In this document: positions 1 through 11,050 of the stretch, piece after piece
Position numbering within the stretch: the stretch's first letter is position 1
Layout of the letters: the number at the start of each line of letters is the position of its first letter
Assembly (NCBI RefSeq): GCF_004664715.2
Contig: NC_051075.1
Span: 33,996,504-34,060,503, forward strand
Direction: 5' to 3'
Source of the DNA: Peromyscus leucopus
Taxonomy: Eukaryota; Chordata; Mammalia; Rodentia; Cricetidae
Length of the DNA stretch: 64,000 nt
The notes under the pieces: generated by a model
Told to the model about the DNA's origin: nothing
What the model saw: the letters and a program-made list of their open reading frames with translations, nothing else
Database searches by the model: none
Made by a program: the position numbers and the translations under genes

Positions 1-509
1 TTGGATTAAGGGGTACCAGGTAGCCTGATTTTAATTTACTAATCTCTTTACATGTCTTATGTCCAAATATAGTTGTCACTGAGGTGCTAGAAATTAGAAT
101 GTCAACAAATGAATTGGAAGGAGCCCATGGTAATGCTGCATTTTGCTGCTGTGTGTAAGCAGGTGTGTGAATACACTTGAACTTGATTCCTAGTCTAATC
201 ACTGAGGTGAGTTAGCTAAGAGGAAAAACTTTGGTTTGTTTGGGAGGTCAGTAGACATGTTTTGCTTTCTTATTTAATGAGTAGAGAAAATTTATCATCA
301 TGATAAACTAGGTTGTATTTGCCTTATAACTTTTCCTAGAGAATAGAACAGGTGAACTTACATATAATGTTATCAGCATAATCGTATTTTGAAAATTTTC
401 AATGACTTATTCAACAACAAAGAAAATTAGAAAAATAAATCATTCAGTTGCCTAAAGTTCTACTTTGATACTATGTATATGGTTTGCTATGGAGAACTTT
501 AAATAAAAT
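1..509. other. Unique AT-rich intergenic DNA
   Basis: No open frame, repeat family or RNA gene is recognised here. The sequence is AT-rich and looks single copy by eye. Confidence 0.5.
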
Positions 510-522
510 ATCTGATTTGTGG

Positions 523-556
523 GCCGGGCGGTGGTGGTGGTGGTGGCGGCGGCGGT

Positions 557-600
<44 letters not shown>

Positions 601-748
601 ACGCCTTTAATCCCAGCACTCGGGAGGCAGAGGCAGGTGGATCTCTGTGCGTTTGAGGCCAGTCTGGGCTACCACATGAGTTCCAGGAAAGGTGCAAAGC
701 TACACAGGGAAACCATGTCTCAAAAAAAAAAAAAAAAAAAAAACCACA
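523..748 (+). mobile_element. B1 SINE, young, with internal triplet expansion
   Basis: The 7SL-derived B1 body is clear: GGCCGGGCGG at the 5' end, CGCACGCCTTTAATCCCAGC, GAGGCAGAGGCAGGTGGAT, then GAAACCATGTCTC and a poly(A) tail of about 22 A. A 13-bp target-site duplication ATCTGATTTGTGG lies at 510-522 and 749-761, so the insertion is intact and fairly recent. The boundary could shift by 2 bases because the TSD end and the B1 start share GG. The element is about 70 bp longer than other copies in this window because of the triplet tract at 530-598. Open frames on both strands here (poly-Trp/Arg and poly-Ala/Thr) are by-products of that tract and are not genes. Confidence 0.96.
530..598 (+). 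repeat. (GGT)5(GGC)3(GGT)3(GGC)12 tract inside B1
   Basis: Counted directly: 23 triplets in four blocks where other B1 copies here have two or three (compare 9784 and 37005). The tract is pure GGN with no interruption outside that pattern. It lies at the GGTGGTGGC motif near the B1 5' end. Confidence 0.97.
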
Positions 749-783
749 ATCTGATTTGTGGCTTAGACACTTAGACATTCTTT

Positions 784-958
784 TTTTATTTTTTTATTTT
801 TTTTTTCTGGTTTTTCTGAGACAGGGTTTCTCTGTGTAGGTTTGCGCCTTTCCTGGAACTCGCTTTGGAGACAAGGCTGGCCTCGAACTCACAGAGATCC
901 TCCTGGCTCTGCCTCCCAAGTGCTGGGATTAAAGGCGTGCGCCACCAACGCCCGGCGG
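784..958 (-). mobile_element. B1 SINE, antisense
   Basis: Reads as poly(T), GAGACAGGGTTTCTCTGTG, the CTCGAACTCACAGAGATCC segment and ends GCCACCAACGCCCGGC. The 14-bp TSD CTTAGACATTCTTT is at 770-783 and 959-972. It lies 22 bp from the preceding B1's TSD, so two B1 copies inserted in opposite orientation at almost the same place. Confidence 0.95.
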
Positions 959-972
959 CTTAGACATTCTTT

Positions 973-1353
973 AAGCTAAGCAATCTCATATGTACAATGT
1001 GTACAATTGACCATAGTCTCACATACTTTGAGACCAAAGAGTAAAGAAAATGAGTGAAGTTAAAGATTATGGAACTAAATGAATGGTAAGGACTCTAGTA
1101 GTGCAGGAAGCGTGGGCAGATACAGCCTATGGCATGTCATTTTAAGTTTTTAGAAAAAAAATCTGTGCTAACATCGACTTTCTGGTAAGTGAATGAACCA
1201 TTTCCTTCTTTAAATAAATATGTATGAAATATTGGAGTTACAATGGGCTGAAAAACAAGGAGACCTGGTGAAGACACACTTTATTGACATTTTCTTAAAT
1301 AAAATGTTACAGTTACTTAGCTGAGATGTTGGTGGACATCTGTAATCACAACA
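973..1353. other. Intergenic, nothing recognised
   Basis: AT-rich sequence between a B1 and a solo LTR. No element or gene is apparent. Confidence 0.4.
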
Positions 1354-1359
1354 GGTAAA

Positions 1360-1830
1360 AGTAGCCCGAATCTTAAAAAAATATTATTAATAAAAACAAA
1401 CCTGGAGCCAGGTATTAGGGTGAATGCTGAAAGATCAGAGAAACAGAACAAGCCACAGCCAATCTCACCTGGCCAACTTCTCAGCTGATCTTGTTTTCTC
1501 AGACTGAAAGCCTCTGAGTCCTCATCCAAATGGATCTCAGCTGAACTACTGCTAAAAGCTAAAAGCTTAAAAAAGGCCCTAGTTCCTGGTCCTCACACCT
1601 TATATACCTTTCAGCTTCCTGCCATCACTTCCTGGGATTAAAGGTGTCACCATGCCTGGCTATTTCCAGTGTGGCTTTGAACTCACAGAGATCCAGATGG
1701 ATCTCTACCTTCTGAATGCTAGAATTAAAGGCGTGTGCTACCACTACCTAAACCTATGTTTAATATAGTGGCTGTTCTGTTCTCTGACCCCAAGATAAGT
1801 TTATTGGGGTGCACAATATATCAACCACAG
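1360..1830 (-). mobile_element. Solo LTR, family with B1-like interior (copy 1)
   Basis: A perfect 6-bp TSD GGTAAA at 1354-1359 and 1831-1836 bounds a 471-bp element. On the minus strand it begins TGTGGTTGATATATTGTGCA, carries AATAAA within the first 30 bases, then two stretches resembling B1 (CCTTTAATCCCAGG and GGATCTCTGTGAGTTC), then a TATATAAGG promoter-like box, and ends with a C-rich GATTC segment. It is clearly the same family as 18435-18951 and 58233-58759. A 6-bp TSD fits class II (ERVK-type) retroviruses. No internal retroviral genes adjoin it, so it is a solo LTR. The family name is not certain; a cricetid-type ERV is likely. Confidence 0.88.
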
Positions 1831-1836
1831 GTAAAG

Positions 1837-4680
1837 ACAGGAGTGGCAGGTGCTTAGGAAGACCAGAAGAGGCTGCATGATATCCTGTCTCCAAAAAATA
1901 AACATACACACAAACAAAAACTTGTTTGCTTGTTTTACAAATATCTAACCCTCAATTCTATGTTTCCTTCTTTTATATAATGACAACCTCACATATAACT
2001 ATGTGTTTTTATTTCCATGTAATTTCATACTTATTGTGAACAAGCATATTCCTTTGACAAATGTTTGAAGTTTTAAATTGTCATACTTGCACATGGTGTG
2101 AGAAGTACCTACTTTCTAGTGATCCGTCGGTATTATACACATTTTTTTATTAGTACAAGCTACCATCCTACATGGCATCTACTAAATGATTCACATTTAG
2201 CATAGATAAAATTGAATAAGGAATAGAAATGATATTTTCATTGCTTTAGGAAATAAAATCACAATCATTTTTAAAGTTCACTCTTTTCAAGACTATCCAT
2301 CAAAACCATTAGGAAACACCATCAGTACCTTGTCCTGTGGGATTTTTATTGCTATGTAGCTAACAGACAGAAGAAACTAATGGATTTCTGGGAAGGATTT
2401 ATGTACAGCGTCAACTACTTTAAGAAGCACAGTATAATTATCATGACTTTTATGGAACAATGTCACTTTTGAATGTGACATGCTGCTTGGGGTAAAAGAC
2501 TTGAAATGTAAGTATTCGCATAAAATGGGATTATTGATTCACCCAGCAGCCAGTCTGCTACCTCATAATTACATTTTATGAAAACCATTTTATTAAATAT
2601 TTCAGGTCTCTCATGCCAATCTAAAGCCATGAAAATTGTGGGAATTTAAAATCTCAGTTATATTTTCAATCCTCTTGGAATGCTGTGATCATTTCCTTTG
2701 TATGTGGGATGAATAAATCCAGTGCTACAATAATAATTCCAGGCAAAAACAGTCTACTTGGGAAAATATAGAACTTTTTGGCTAATTTTAAATGTATGTG
2801 ATTTACCTCAATACATTAGTTCCTAAAGTTTGTAGGAATTCACAAATTAGTTCAGCTATGCATGGATACTTAGCATGTTAGAAACTTGACTTCAGCATTC
2901 CCAGTCTTTGCAATAGATGAACCAGTTCGTCATTCTCTTTCTTCAACCTCTAAAACTCAGTATTAGCTGTGTTTACATTGACCCACCACCTTAAATACTC
3001 CCCTTGTTACAAAAGTAACAACTTCTCTAAATGCCATTTATTCAACTTTTCTATACCTAAGGTTTCAAATTAACTTTTGAAAAGACATTTCATGCACAAA
3101 TATGAAAACAAAGAAAGGGTAGCAATTTTATTACCATAAGGTGACATCTTTTTGTCAAGGTGACTTAGAAAACCATCATGAATTGAAGAGATATCTGTAA
3201 TATTCAATAATGTATGCATAAGTACACAATTAATAAATGAATCAAAGTCCCCCTTTGAAACCTTTTCCTAATATAAGGAAATTTATAAAATAAAGACAAT
3301 TATGTCTTATGTTTATGATACATATCCAAGCTCAAATTACACATTCCAAAATATTGTGGAAAGGTTTGGTTAGTTATTTGAAGGACTTGATTCAGTATTG
3401 GTCCAACCCGATAAAAGATCTAGAGAGATCAGTCTGTAAGAAGTGATGTGAATCAATTTTAGCAGTTTTCAAAACCAGGAAATGGCTAAGGAAATACAGT
3501 GCTTCATTCCCCCTGTTCTTTGAAAGCACATTCTCTCAACGTGTTTAAATGTTCCAGGTTCAATTCAAATGTTGAGATTCATAGAGAAAAATAAAAAACC
3601 TCAGTTCAACTTCCAAGTTTACTGCTGTTATACTGCTTTCTAAGAACTGTCTGGGGCTTAGAGTGAGTATTCTGGGTTAAGTATGTCATGTTATTGTACT
3701 TAACTTCTATATTCCTGAATTTAGAAACTGAGACAGAATAACTGATAGATATTAAACAAGATCTCACTTATTGTAGTAACATTTTTCAGTTTCAATTTAT
3801 GACCTTGACCCAGCTACTCTTTAAAATCGCTTTCAATAAAATAATAATAATAATAAAATAAAATAAAATCCATTTCAAGTCAAAAGTACTAATTCTACAG
3901 AGTACAGAATGTTTTCTTATGTCTACATCACATTACCTCATCTCTCACCCCATACACAGGAACTCAATGTTCCAGATTTCTCAATAAAATATATAATATA
4001 TTGATAACTCAAAACATTCAAATAAATAAATATCATTATACAATAATAAATCTTCAAATACATTCATCAGCTACTTAAGAACTACAAATAATTAGGGTAA
4101 TAGGAACTAAATCAAAAAAGAAAAAAAATTTGTAAAATCCAACTTCTATTCATGATTAAAAACTTACTAAATTAGGAATACAAAGGAATTTTCTCAAACC
4201 TATTAAAAAAAAAAACCTATAGGAAAATCCAAAAGGTATTACACATAGGTATTATATTCAATCTGCTTCATTCAACAGTGTACTAGAAGCTTTGGCCAAT
4301 TTAAAAGGGTGTAACAATGAATCATAGAAAGTTCATCCATACCCAAATGAAACTATCCAAATTTAAAAATAAATAAAACATTTTTTATTTTCTCCAGATT
4401 TCTTCTAACATACACATTAAAACTGAGGCATTTATCTTGTAGAAATGAAGGAAAAGAAATGAAAACACATTCTTTTATAAATAAATGAATTTAATAATCA
4501 TATCAACAGTTTCTAAAGGTCAAAAAAATGTGATATGTCCACAGTAAAACACAGCTTAGCATAAAAAGATATGGTACTGATAAATGCTATAAGAAGAGTT
4601 CATCTCAGAAGCATGTTAATTGAAAAAAGACAAATATACAACAAAGCGCATGATACATGTTCACTTAAAAATGCAAAGCT
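1837..4680. other. Unique AT-rich intergenic DNA
   Basis: Almost 3 kb with no recognisable gene or young repeat. There is a short ATAATAATAA/AAATA low-complexity run at about 3835-3870. Open frames are short and unremarkable. Confidence 0.45.
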
Positions 4681-4853
4681 GGGCTGGGCAGGTGGTGGCA
4701 CACACCTTAAATTCCAGTACTTGGGAGGGGGAGGAAGGTGAATCTCTGAGTTCAAGGACAGCTTGATGAGTTCTAGTACAGCTGGAGCTACACAGAAAAA
4801 CCTATCTCCAAAACAAACAAAGGAACAAACAAAAACAACAACAAAAAAGCAAA
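4681..4853 (+). mobile_element. B1 SINE, diverged
   Basis: GGGCTGGGCAGGTGGTGGCA, then CACACCTTAAATTCCAGTAC, GAATCTCTGAGTTCAAGG and an A-rich (CAAA/CAAC) tail. Several substitutions and small deletions compared with the two B1 copies near 0.5-1 kb, so it is older. Confidence 0.85.
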
Positions 4854-5058
4854 AATATTCACACTTATAGATAGAACAGGCAACCTATGGACAGCATGAT
4901 GCTCCTTACAGTTGGAAAAAGGAGTAGAGAGCTACTTCAAGTAAACACAAAAATCTTATGAGGATAATCAAAATGTCTTAAGCTGAATGTTCTACAGTTG
5001 TACAAGGCTAGGAATTTACAAATTTGTAGAATAAAAACATGAATTTTACGCCATATTA

Positions 5059-5305
5059 TCTTAGTAAAGGTTTCTATTGCTGTGAAAAGATACTATGACC
5101 ACAGCAACTCTTATAAAGGAAAACATGAATTGGCACTGGCTTAGAGTTTAGAGATTTAGTCCATTATCATCATGGCAGGAAGCACAGTAGCATGCAGGCA
5201 GACATGGTGCTGGAGAGATAGCTCAGATTTCTACATCTGGATCAGTAGGCAGCAGGAAGAAAGACACTGGACCTGATTTGAACACTTGAAACCTCAAAGC
5301 CATTC
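5059..5305 (+). repeat. Rodent medium-reiteration repeat (CTATTGCTGTGAA family), fragment
   Basis: Begins TCTTAGTAAAGGTTTCTATT and continues with GCTGTGAAAAGATACTATGACC and CATTATCATCATGGCAGGAAG. The same family is seen at 6441-6478, 11051-11783 (opposite strand), 16638-17035 and 28871-29232. It is a common rodent interspersed repeat that I do not name with confidence. Confidence 0.7.
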
Positions 5306-6440
5306 CAAAAAGGAATAAAAGGAGCATATTTAGGAAATAATGGACCAAAGCAAGACCAAAAAGCATTTGGGAAACTCCAAACTCTGCATCTCCATGTCTG
5401 ATGTCAACGAGCTCTCCAGCTCCTTTCATCTTTGTTGACCGCAGTACACTTCTTTCTCCTGGTTGGTTCCACTCACTGTTATCAGTTTTCCTCAGCAGGT
5501 ATACTATGACTCCGGCATCTCCAGCATCTTAGGGTCCCCAAGGCAATCCAGGTTTCCTCTTCAAAGCTTTGGGCAATGGCCTCTCTGGGCCTCCATGCAG
5601 GGATAGACTTGCCACATCCCTGGCCTCGGTGGCTTTCCTTAGTATTGGAGGAAGATTCTATAACCCCTTTCTTCTTTCTTTGACTATAATGTCAGTACTA
5701 TGTGGCCAAAACCGTCAAGTTCTTCTGCTCCCTGGGGCTGTAACATGGCCCCCTTATTAAAATACAGTTTCATTAGCTTTCTGTTTTCAGTGGTTTCCTT
5801 CATTGCTTAAACTTGGCTGGCCCGAAACTTGGTCTGCAGACCAGGCTGGCCTCAAACTCAGAGATTCTCCTTCATCTGCCTCTGGAGTGCTGAGATCAAA
5901 GGTGTGTACCACCACACCTGACCCTAAACTTGTCCTTAATTCCTTTTCACAAATTTGGAAGCTTAGCTGGGTGGGCCATGCCCTGAGGTCACCACTCCCT
6001 TTATTACATTCAGCATCAGGTTTCTTTCAACTCTTTATCTGTATTTTGTATTTTTCCTTGATCACTGTGTTGCTGTTTTTCATTATAGCTCTGCATAAGC
6101 CTGGTCATGAATAACCATGCTGCACAGTCAATACTAGGCTATTTTGACATCTTCTCTCTCAGCTCCGTTAATCCAAAACTCTCCAGTTTAGCCTCAGGCA
6201 TATCTTCTGGACAAGGGCAGAAAACAGCCACATTCTTCATCACAATATCACAAGAATGGGCCTAGGTCACATACTAACATCCCTCTCCTTTGAAACCTCT
6301 CTATTCAATCCCATACATTGGAATCACCCTCAGCACCACTGTTTTCATGATCCTACTAGTATGGCCTAATAAGCCATCCTTAAAGCAGCCCACTGTTTTC
6401 CTAATCCCAAGTCCCAAAGTTCACATTTCTCTGAACAAAA
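5306..6440. repeat. Older rodent composite repeat (RMER-like), decayed
   Basis: The segment with ACCAAAGCAAGACC, TCTGCATCTCCATGTCTGATG, CAGGTATACTATGACTCCGG and TCCAGCATCTTAGGGTCCCC matches the arrangement at 17100-17570, so both are copies of one composite family lying just after the CTATTGCTGTGAA repeat. The remainder to about 6440 (AGCCTCAGGCATATCTTCTGGACAAGGG and similar) resembles the same rodent family from memory. A small antisense B1-like block is embedded at 5835-5931. Open frames here (for example 5569-5760 and 5803-6114) have no recognisable protein features. Confidence 0.5.
5835..5931 (-). mobile_element. B1-like fragment, antisense
   Basis: GACCAGGCTGGCCTCAAACT, TGCCTCTGGAGTGCTGAGAT and AAAGGTGTGTACCACCACAC are B1 landmarks in antisense, diverged and truncated at both ends. 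Confidence 0.75.
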
Positions 6441-6478
6441 ACATGGTCAGGCTGTGAAGAGACACCATGACCACAACT
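6441..6478 (+). repeat. Fragment of CTATTGCTGTGAA family
   Basis: GGCTGTGAAGAGACACCATG ACC is the diagnostic core of the family. It is cut off abruptly at 6478, where the 82-bp segment shared with 47199-47280 begins. Confidence 0.6.
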
Positions 6479-6557
6479 CTTGATGTCCAAATATTATATT
6501 TGAATCAGTAGACACATATCAGGCTTCCAGAGCTGTTCATGGAGTTCCTGTGCTCAT

Positions 6558-6560
<3 letters not shown>
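6479..6560 (+). repeat. 82-bp segment repeated in inverse at 47199-47280
   Basis: Starting CTTGATGTCCAAATATTATA and ending CTCATTA, this segment is the reverse complement of 47199-47280 with one mismatch that I can see. Both copies run straight into a (CT)n/(GA)n tract. Family unknown to me. Confidence 0.85.
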
Positions 6561-6591
<31 letters not shown>

Positions 6592-6660
6592 CACATACCC
6601 CACCCCCCCACCCCACCTCCACCCCCCCACCCCCACCCCACCCCCGCCACACACACACAC
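6560..6660. repeat. (CT)n, C-rich and (CA)n simple repeats
   Basis: About 14 CT units at 6560-6588, a C-rich CCCCACC-type tract to about 6648, then a short (CA)n. The open frame 6505-6720 on the minus strand (GGGVGVGG) is a by-product. Confidence 0.93.
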
Positions 6661-7343
6661 AAAGTAACTAACTAATAAAAGACAAAATGAAATCTTGTTC
6701 CATCCAGGTAGACTGGCCACCCACTGATAAACGCATCTCTAATTGCCAGCACACAATCTCCCCAGTCCTCTTTCTCTCCTCTCTGCGTCCCAGCTCCCAA
6801 TTCGGGCTGATACCACCTGCTCAACCACAGGGCACACCAGACTTCAGTAAACCCAGGCAGGCAGCCCACCAGAAGACACCCCCAACTCTCTAGGTGTCTG
6901 CCCGCCTTATCTGCAGTCCCCCTCCCTTCCTTGTCACCATGTCGCAGGCCAGGACTCCAGGGGAGAACCCCTGTCCTTCCAGAGGTCACTCTAGTCACCA
7001 GAACTTCAGGTAGGCTGGCTACCTCCTCACTCTCTCAGTTTTCCCCAAACAATACCATTACTCCTCCTTATAGGCATGTCCTTACTCCCAACTCATACAG
7101 AGACCCTCTGCTTGACCAGGGGCCACTCTGGACAAAAGAAATCCAGCCTCCAACTCAGGAGAAGACCCTCTGTTCAAATATAGGCCACAATAGCCAGAGA
7201 CCAGAGAGGAAGCAGAAACCAAAAAACAAAACACCAATCCATCAAAGACAAACTCAGGAATTAGCACCTAGACCTATAATCACCCCAAACTCAGATGTCT
7301 TGACACAAACATAAAAAACCCAATCAACAAAAGCCAAGGCAAA

Positions 7344-8380
7344 ATGTTACCACAAAAGCCCAGCTATCCTACTACAGCAAGTCTTGAATATTCTAACACA
7401 GCAGAAACACAAGAAAAATACTTTAAAATCAACTTTATGAAGATGATAGAGGTCCTTAAAGAAGAAATAATAAATACTTTAAAGAAAGCCAAGAAAAACA
7501 AACCAACACTTGAAGGAAGTAAATAAAAATTTTCAAGACCTGAAAATGGAAATGGAATAAAGAAAACACACACTGAAGGAATTCTAGAAGTGGAAAAATC
7601 TAGGTAAATGGACAGGAACTACAGATGAAAGCTTCACCAACAGAATATGAGAGACAGAAGAGAGAATCTCAGGCATTGAAGATACGACGTAAGAAAAAGA
7701 TATATGTGTCAAATAAAACGGTAAATCTGAAAAATTCCTGACACAAAACATCTAGGAACTATGGCATACTATGAAAAGTTCAATCATAAGAATATTAGAA
7801 ATAGAAGAAGGAGAAAAATCACAACCCGCCCCCAGAAAAACAAGAAAATGTTTTCAACAAGATCATAGAAGAAATATTTCCTAACCTAATGAAAGAGATA
7901 CCTATAAGAGTACAAAAAGGAGACAGAACACCAAATAGATTAGACTAGAAAAGAAAGTCTCCTCCCCACATAATAATCAAAACAATGAACACACAGAACA
8001 AAGAAAGAATATTGAAAGTGACAAAGGAAAAAGGCCAAGTAACATAGAAAGGCAGACCTATTAGAATTAGACCTAACTGTTAATGAAGATTCTAAAAGGC
8101 AGAAGGACGTGGAAAGATGTGTTGTAGACACCAAGAGACCACAGATGCCAGCCCAGACTACTGTACTCAGGAATACTTTCTATTACTATAGATGGAAAAA
8201 ACAAAATATTCCATGATAAAGTCAAATCTAAACAATATATATCCACAAATCCAGCCCTATATAAGGTGCTACAAAGAAAACCCCAACCCAGAGAGGTAAA
8301 CTATACCCATGAAAACATATAAAATAAATAAATCTCACACCAGCAAAACCAAAAGAAGGGGAACACACACACATACACAC
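7344..8380 (+). pseudogene. L1 ORF1 pseudogene
   Basis: Start chosen at the ATG at 7344, which opens a 60-codon frame ending in KKAKKNKPTLEGSK, a lysine-rich coiled-coil-like start typical of the ORF1 RNA-binding protein. Downstream at about 7880-7990 the frame can be read as TPNRLD, a stop, then HIIIKTMN, matching the conserved RNA-binding domain of rodent ORF1p. Multiple stops and shifts break it into pieces, so no functional protein is made. In an intact L1 this protein coats L1 RNA in the ribonucleoprotein particle. The boundary with ORF2 is approximate. Confidence 0.8.
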
Positions 8381-8992
8381 ACACAAATTACATTGCCATT
8401 TCCACCAATAACAAAATAACAGGAATTAACAATCATTGGACATTGATATCTCTGAATATCAATGGACTCAAATCCCCAATAAAAAGACACAGACTAACAG
8501 AATGGGTATGAAAACAGGATCTGTCCTGCTGCTGCATGTAAGAAACACACCTCAACATCAGAGATAGACATTACCTCAGAGTAAAGAGATGGAAAAAGAT
8601 TTTCCAAGCAAATGGACCTAACAAGCAAGCTGGTATAGCCATTCTAGTATCTAACAAAATAGACTTCAGATCAAAATTAATCAAGAGAAATAGGGATGGA
8701 AAATTCATAATCATTAAAGGAAAAATCCATCAAAATTATCTTTCAATCCTTGACATCTATGCCCAAATGCAAGGGCACCCACATTTGTAAAAGAAAAATT
8801 ACTAAAACATAAATCAAACATTGACCCTCACACACTGATAGTGGGAGACTTCAAAACTCTACTCTCACCAATGACAGGTTATCCTGCCAAAAACTAAACA
8901 GAGAAATATTGGAACAAACAGATGTTATAAACCACATGGACCTAACAGATATCTACAAATTGTTTTACCAACTCAAAAAAAAAATATAGAAA

Positions 8993-9132
8993 GGAGAGAA
9001 GTGGCTCATTGTTTAAGAGTACTGACTGATGTTCCAGAGGAACCGGGTTCAAGTCCCAGGCTGTCTGGTGTCCAATCACTCCAGGATACATACATACATA
9101 CATACATACATACATACATACATACATACATA
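8993..9132 (+). mobile_element. B2-type tRNA-derived SINE in L1
   Basis: A-box-like TGGCTCATTGTTTAAGAG and B-box GGTTCAAGTCCC are both present, as expected for a Pol III tRNA-derived SINE. The 3' tail has become (TACA)n, about 11 units at 9086-9132. Confidence 0.8.
9086..9132 (+). repeat. (TACA)n microsatellite
   Basis: Pure tetranucleotide run at the tail of the B2-type SINE. It makes the minus-strand MYVCMYVC frame, which is not a gene. Confidence 0.95.
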
Positions 9133-9783
9133 AATGGAAGAAGGGACCTCAGTACCCCTCCCTCTCTCCTCTCCTTATAAGAAGTCACATACAACATCAG
9201 GAAGCACCTCCTCCTTTGGGCTGTATAACCTGAGATCATAAGCAGAGCAAATACCACTACACTTCTCAGCACCTCATGGAACTTTCTCCAAAGTCAAAGA
9301 CATGCTTGATCACAAAGTGAGTCTCAAGAGATATAAGAAAATTGAAATACCTCTCTGCATCCTATCAGAGCACCATGGGTTAACGCTGGATATCAACAAG
9401 AACAGACACATCAGAAAGCTTACAAACTCATGGATACTGAACAACTCTCTACTGAATTAAAACTAGATCAAGATAGAAGAAAAGAAGGAAATTAAAGACT
9501 TTCTAAGTTTCATGGAAAATGAAAACAAAACATATTCAAGCTTATGGGACACAATGAAAGCAGTATAAGAGGAAAGTTCATAACACTAAGTGACTGCATA
9601 AAATAATTGCAGAGATCTCATATTAGCAACTTAACAGCACACCTGAAAGCTCTAGACAAAAAAAAAAAAAAAAAAAAAAAAAGAAGTAAGCATACATAAG
9701 AGGAGTAGATGGCAGAAAATAATCAAACTGAGGGCTGAAATTAATAAAATAGAATCAAAGAGAACAATACAAAGATTCAATGA

Positions 9784-9972
9784 GGCCGGGCGGTGGTGGC
9801 ACATGCCTTTAATTCTAGCACTCAGGAGGCAGAGCCAAACAGATCTCTGTGAGTTTGAGGCCAGCCTTGTCTACAGAGTGAGTTCCAGGACAGGCACCAA
9901 AACTGTGCAGAGAAACCCTGTCTCGAAAAACAAAAACAAAAACAAGAACAAAACAAAACAAAACAAAACAAA
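9784..9972 (+). mobile_element. B1 SINE inserted in L1 ORF2
   Basis: Full B1 (GGCCGGGCGGTGGTGGCACA to GAAACCCTGTCTC) plus an (ACAAA)n tail. A 13-bp TSD AAAGATTCAATGA is at 9771-9783 and 9973-9985, so the insertion is intact and later than the L1. Confidence 0.96.
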
Positions 9973-10925
9973 AAAGATTCAATGAAACAAAGATTTGGGT
10001 TTTCAGGAAATCAACAAGATTGACAAGACCTTATACAAACCAACTAAAAGAAGGAGAAAGAATACCAAATTAACAAAATCAGAAATGAAAAGTGGGAAAT
10101 AAAAACAAATACTGAAGAAATCCAAGGAATCATTAGGTAGTACATTAAAAGCCTATATGCCACAAAATTGGAAAATCTAAAATAAATGCATTTTCTCAGT
10201 AGATACTACTTAGCAAAGTTGACTTGAGCTTAGATAAACAATTTAAATAGACCTAAAAACCCTAAGAAAATAGAAATCAGTCATTAAAATTCTCACAATA
10301 ACAGCAAAAAGCCCAGGTCCAGGAGGTTTTAGGGCAGAATTTCACCACACTTTCAAAGAAGAGCTAATGCAAATACATGTCAAATTATTTCACAAAATAG
10401 AAACAAAACATTGGCAAATTCATATTATGAGGCCACAGTTACCCTGATACCCAAGCCACACAAATATTCAACAAAGAAAGAGAATTACAGACCAATTTCC
10501 CTTATGAACATTGATGCAAAAAAACCCAATAAAATGCTCACAAACTGAATCCAACAACACATCAAACTGATCATATACCAAGACCAAGTAGGTTTATAAT
10601 CTCAGGGATTCAGGGATAGTTCAACATCCTTGTTGAAAATCAGTCAACGTAATAATCCACCATGTAAACAAACAGAAAAAGAAAACACATAATCATTTCA
10701 TTAGATGCAGAAAAAGCCAACACCCCTTCATGATAAAAGTCTTAGAGAAAGTATGGATAAAGGAATGTGTCTCAATATAATAAAGGCAATTTACAGAAAT
10801 CCTATTGCCAACATCAAATTAAACAGAGAGAATATCAAAGCAATTCCATTAAAATCAGGAACAAGACAAGGCTGTCTACTCTCTCCATATCTATTCAATA
10901 TAGTACTTGAAGTTCTAGCCAGCAT

Positions 10926-10970
10926 AAAACAAACAAACAAACAAACAAACAAACAAACAAAAAACAAAAA
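10926..10970 (+). repeat. (CAAA)n expansion in L1 ORF2
   Basis: About ten CAAA units followed by A-rich sequence, within the reverse transcriptase region of the decayed L1. Confidence 0.9.
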
Positions 10971-11050
10971 ACGGAGGGAGATCAAGGGGATACAATTGGA
11001 AATGAAGAACTCAAAGTCTTGCTATTCACAGATGACATGATAGTATATAT

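Noticed and set aside
530..600. CpG island or promoter
   Set aside because: The high GC comes entirely from the triplet tract in a SINE and is only 70 bp long; no gene follows.
484..774. Open frames of 96 and 108 codons with poly-Trp/Arg or poly-Ala/Thr
   Set aside because: They come from the GGT/GGC tract and the B1 body and cross the SINE boundaries; not genes.
8993..9060. tRNA gene (A and B boxes)
   Set aside because: The boxes belong to a B2-type SINE; there is no cloverleaf or anticodon arm. The same applies to 25957, 54225 and 31094.
9086..9132. Regular TACA repeats as a CRISPR array
   Set aside because: No spacers; it is a SINE tail microsatellite in a rodent genome.
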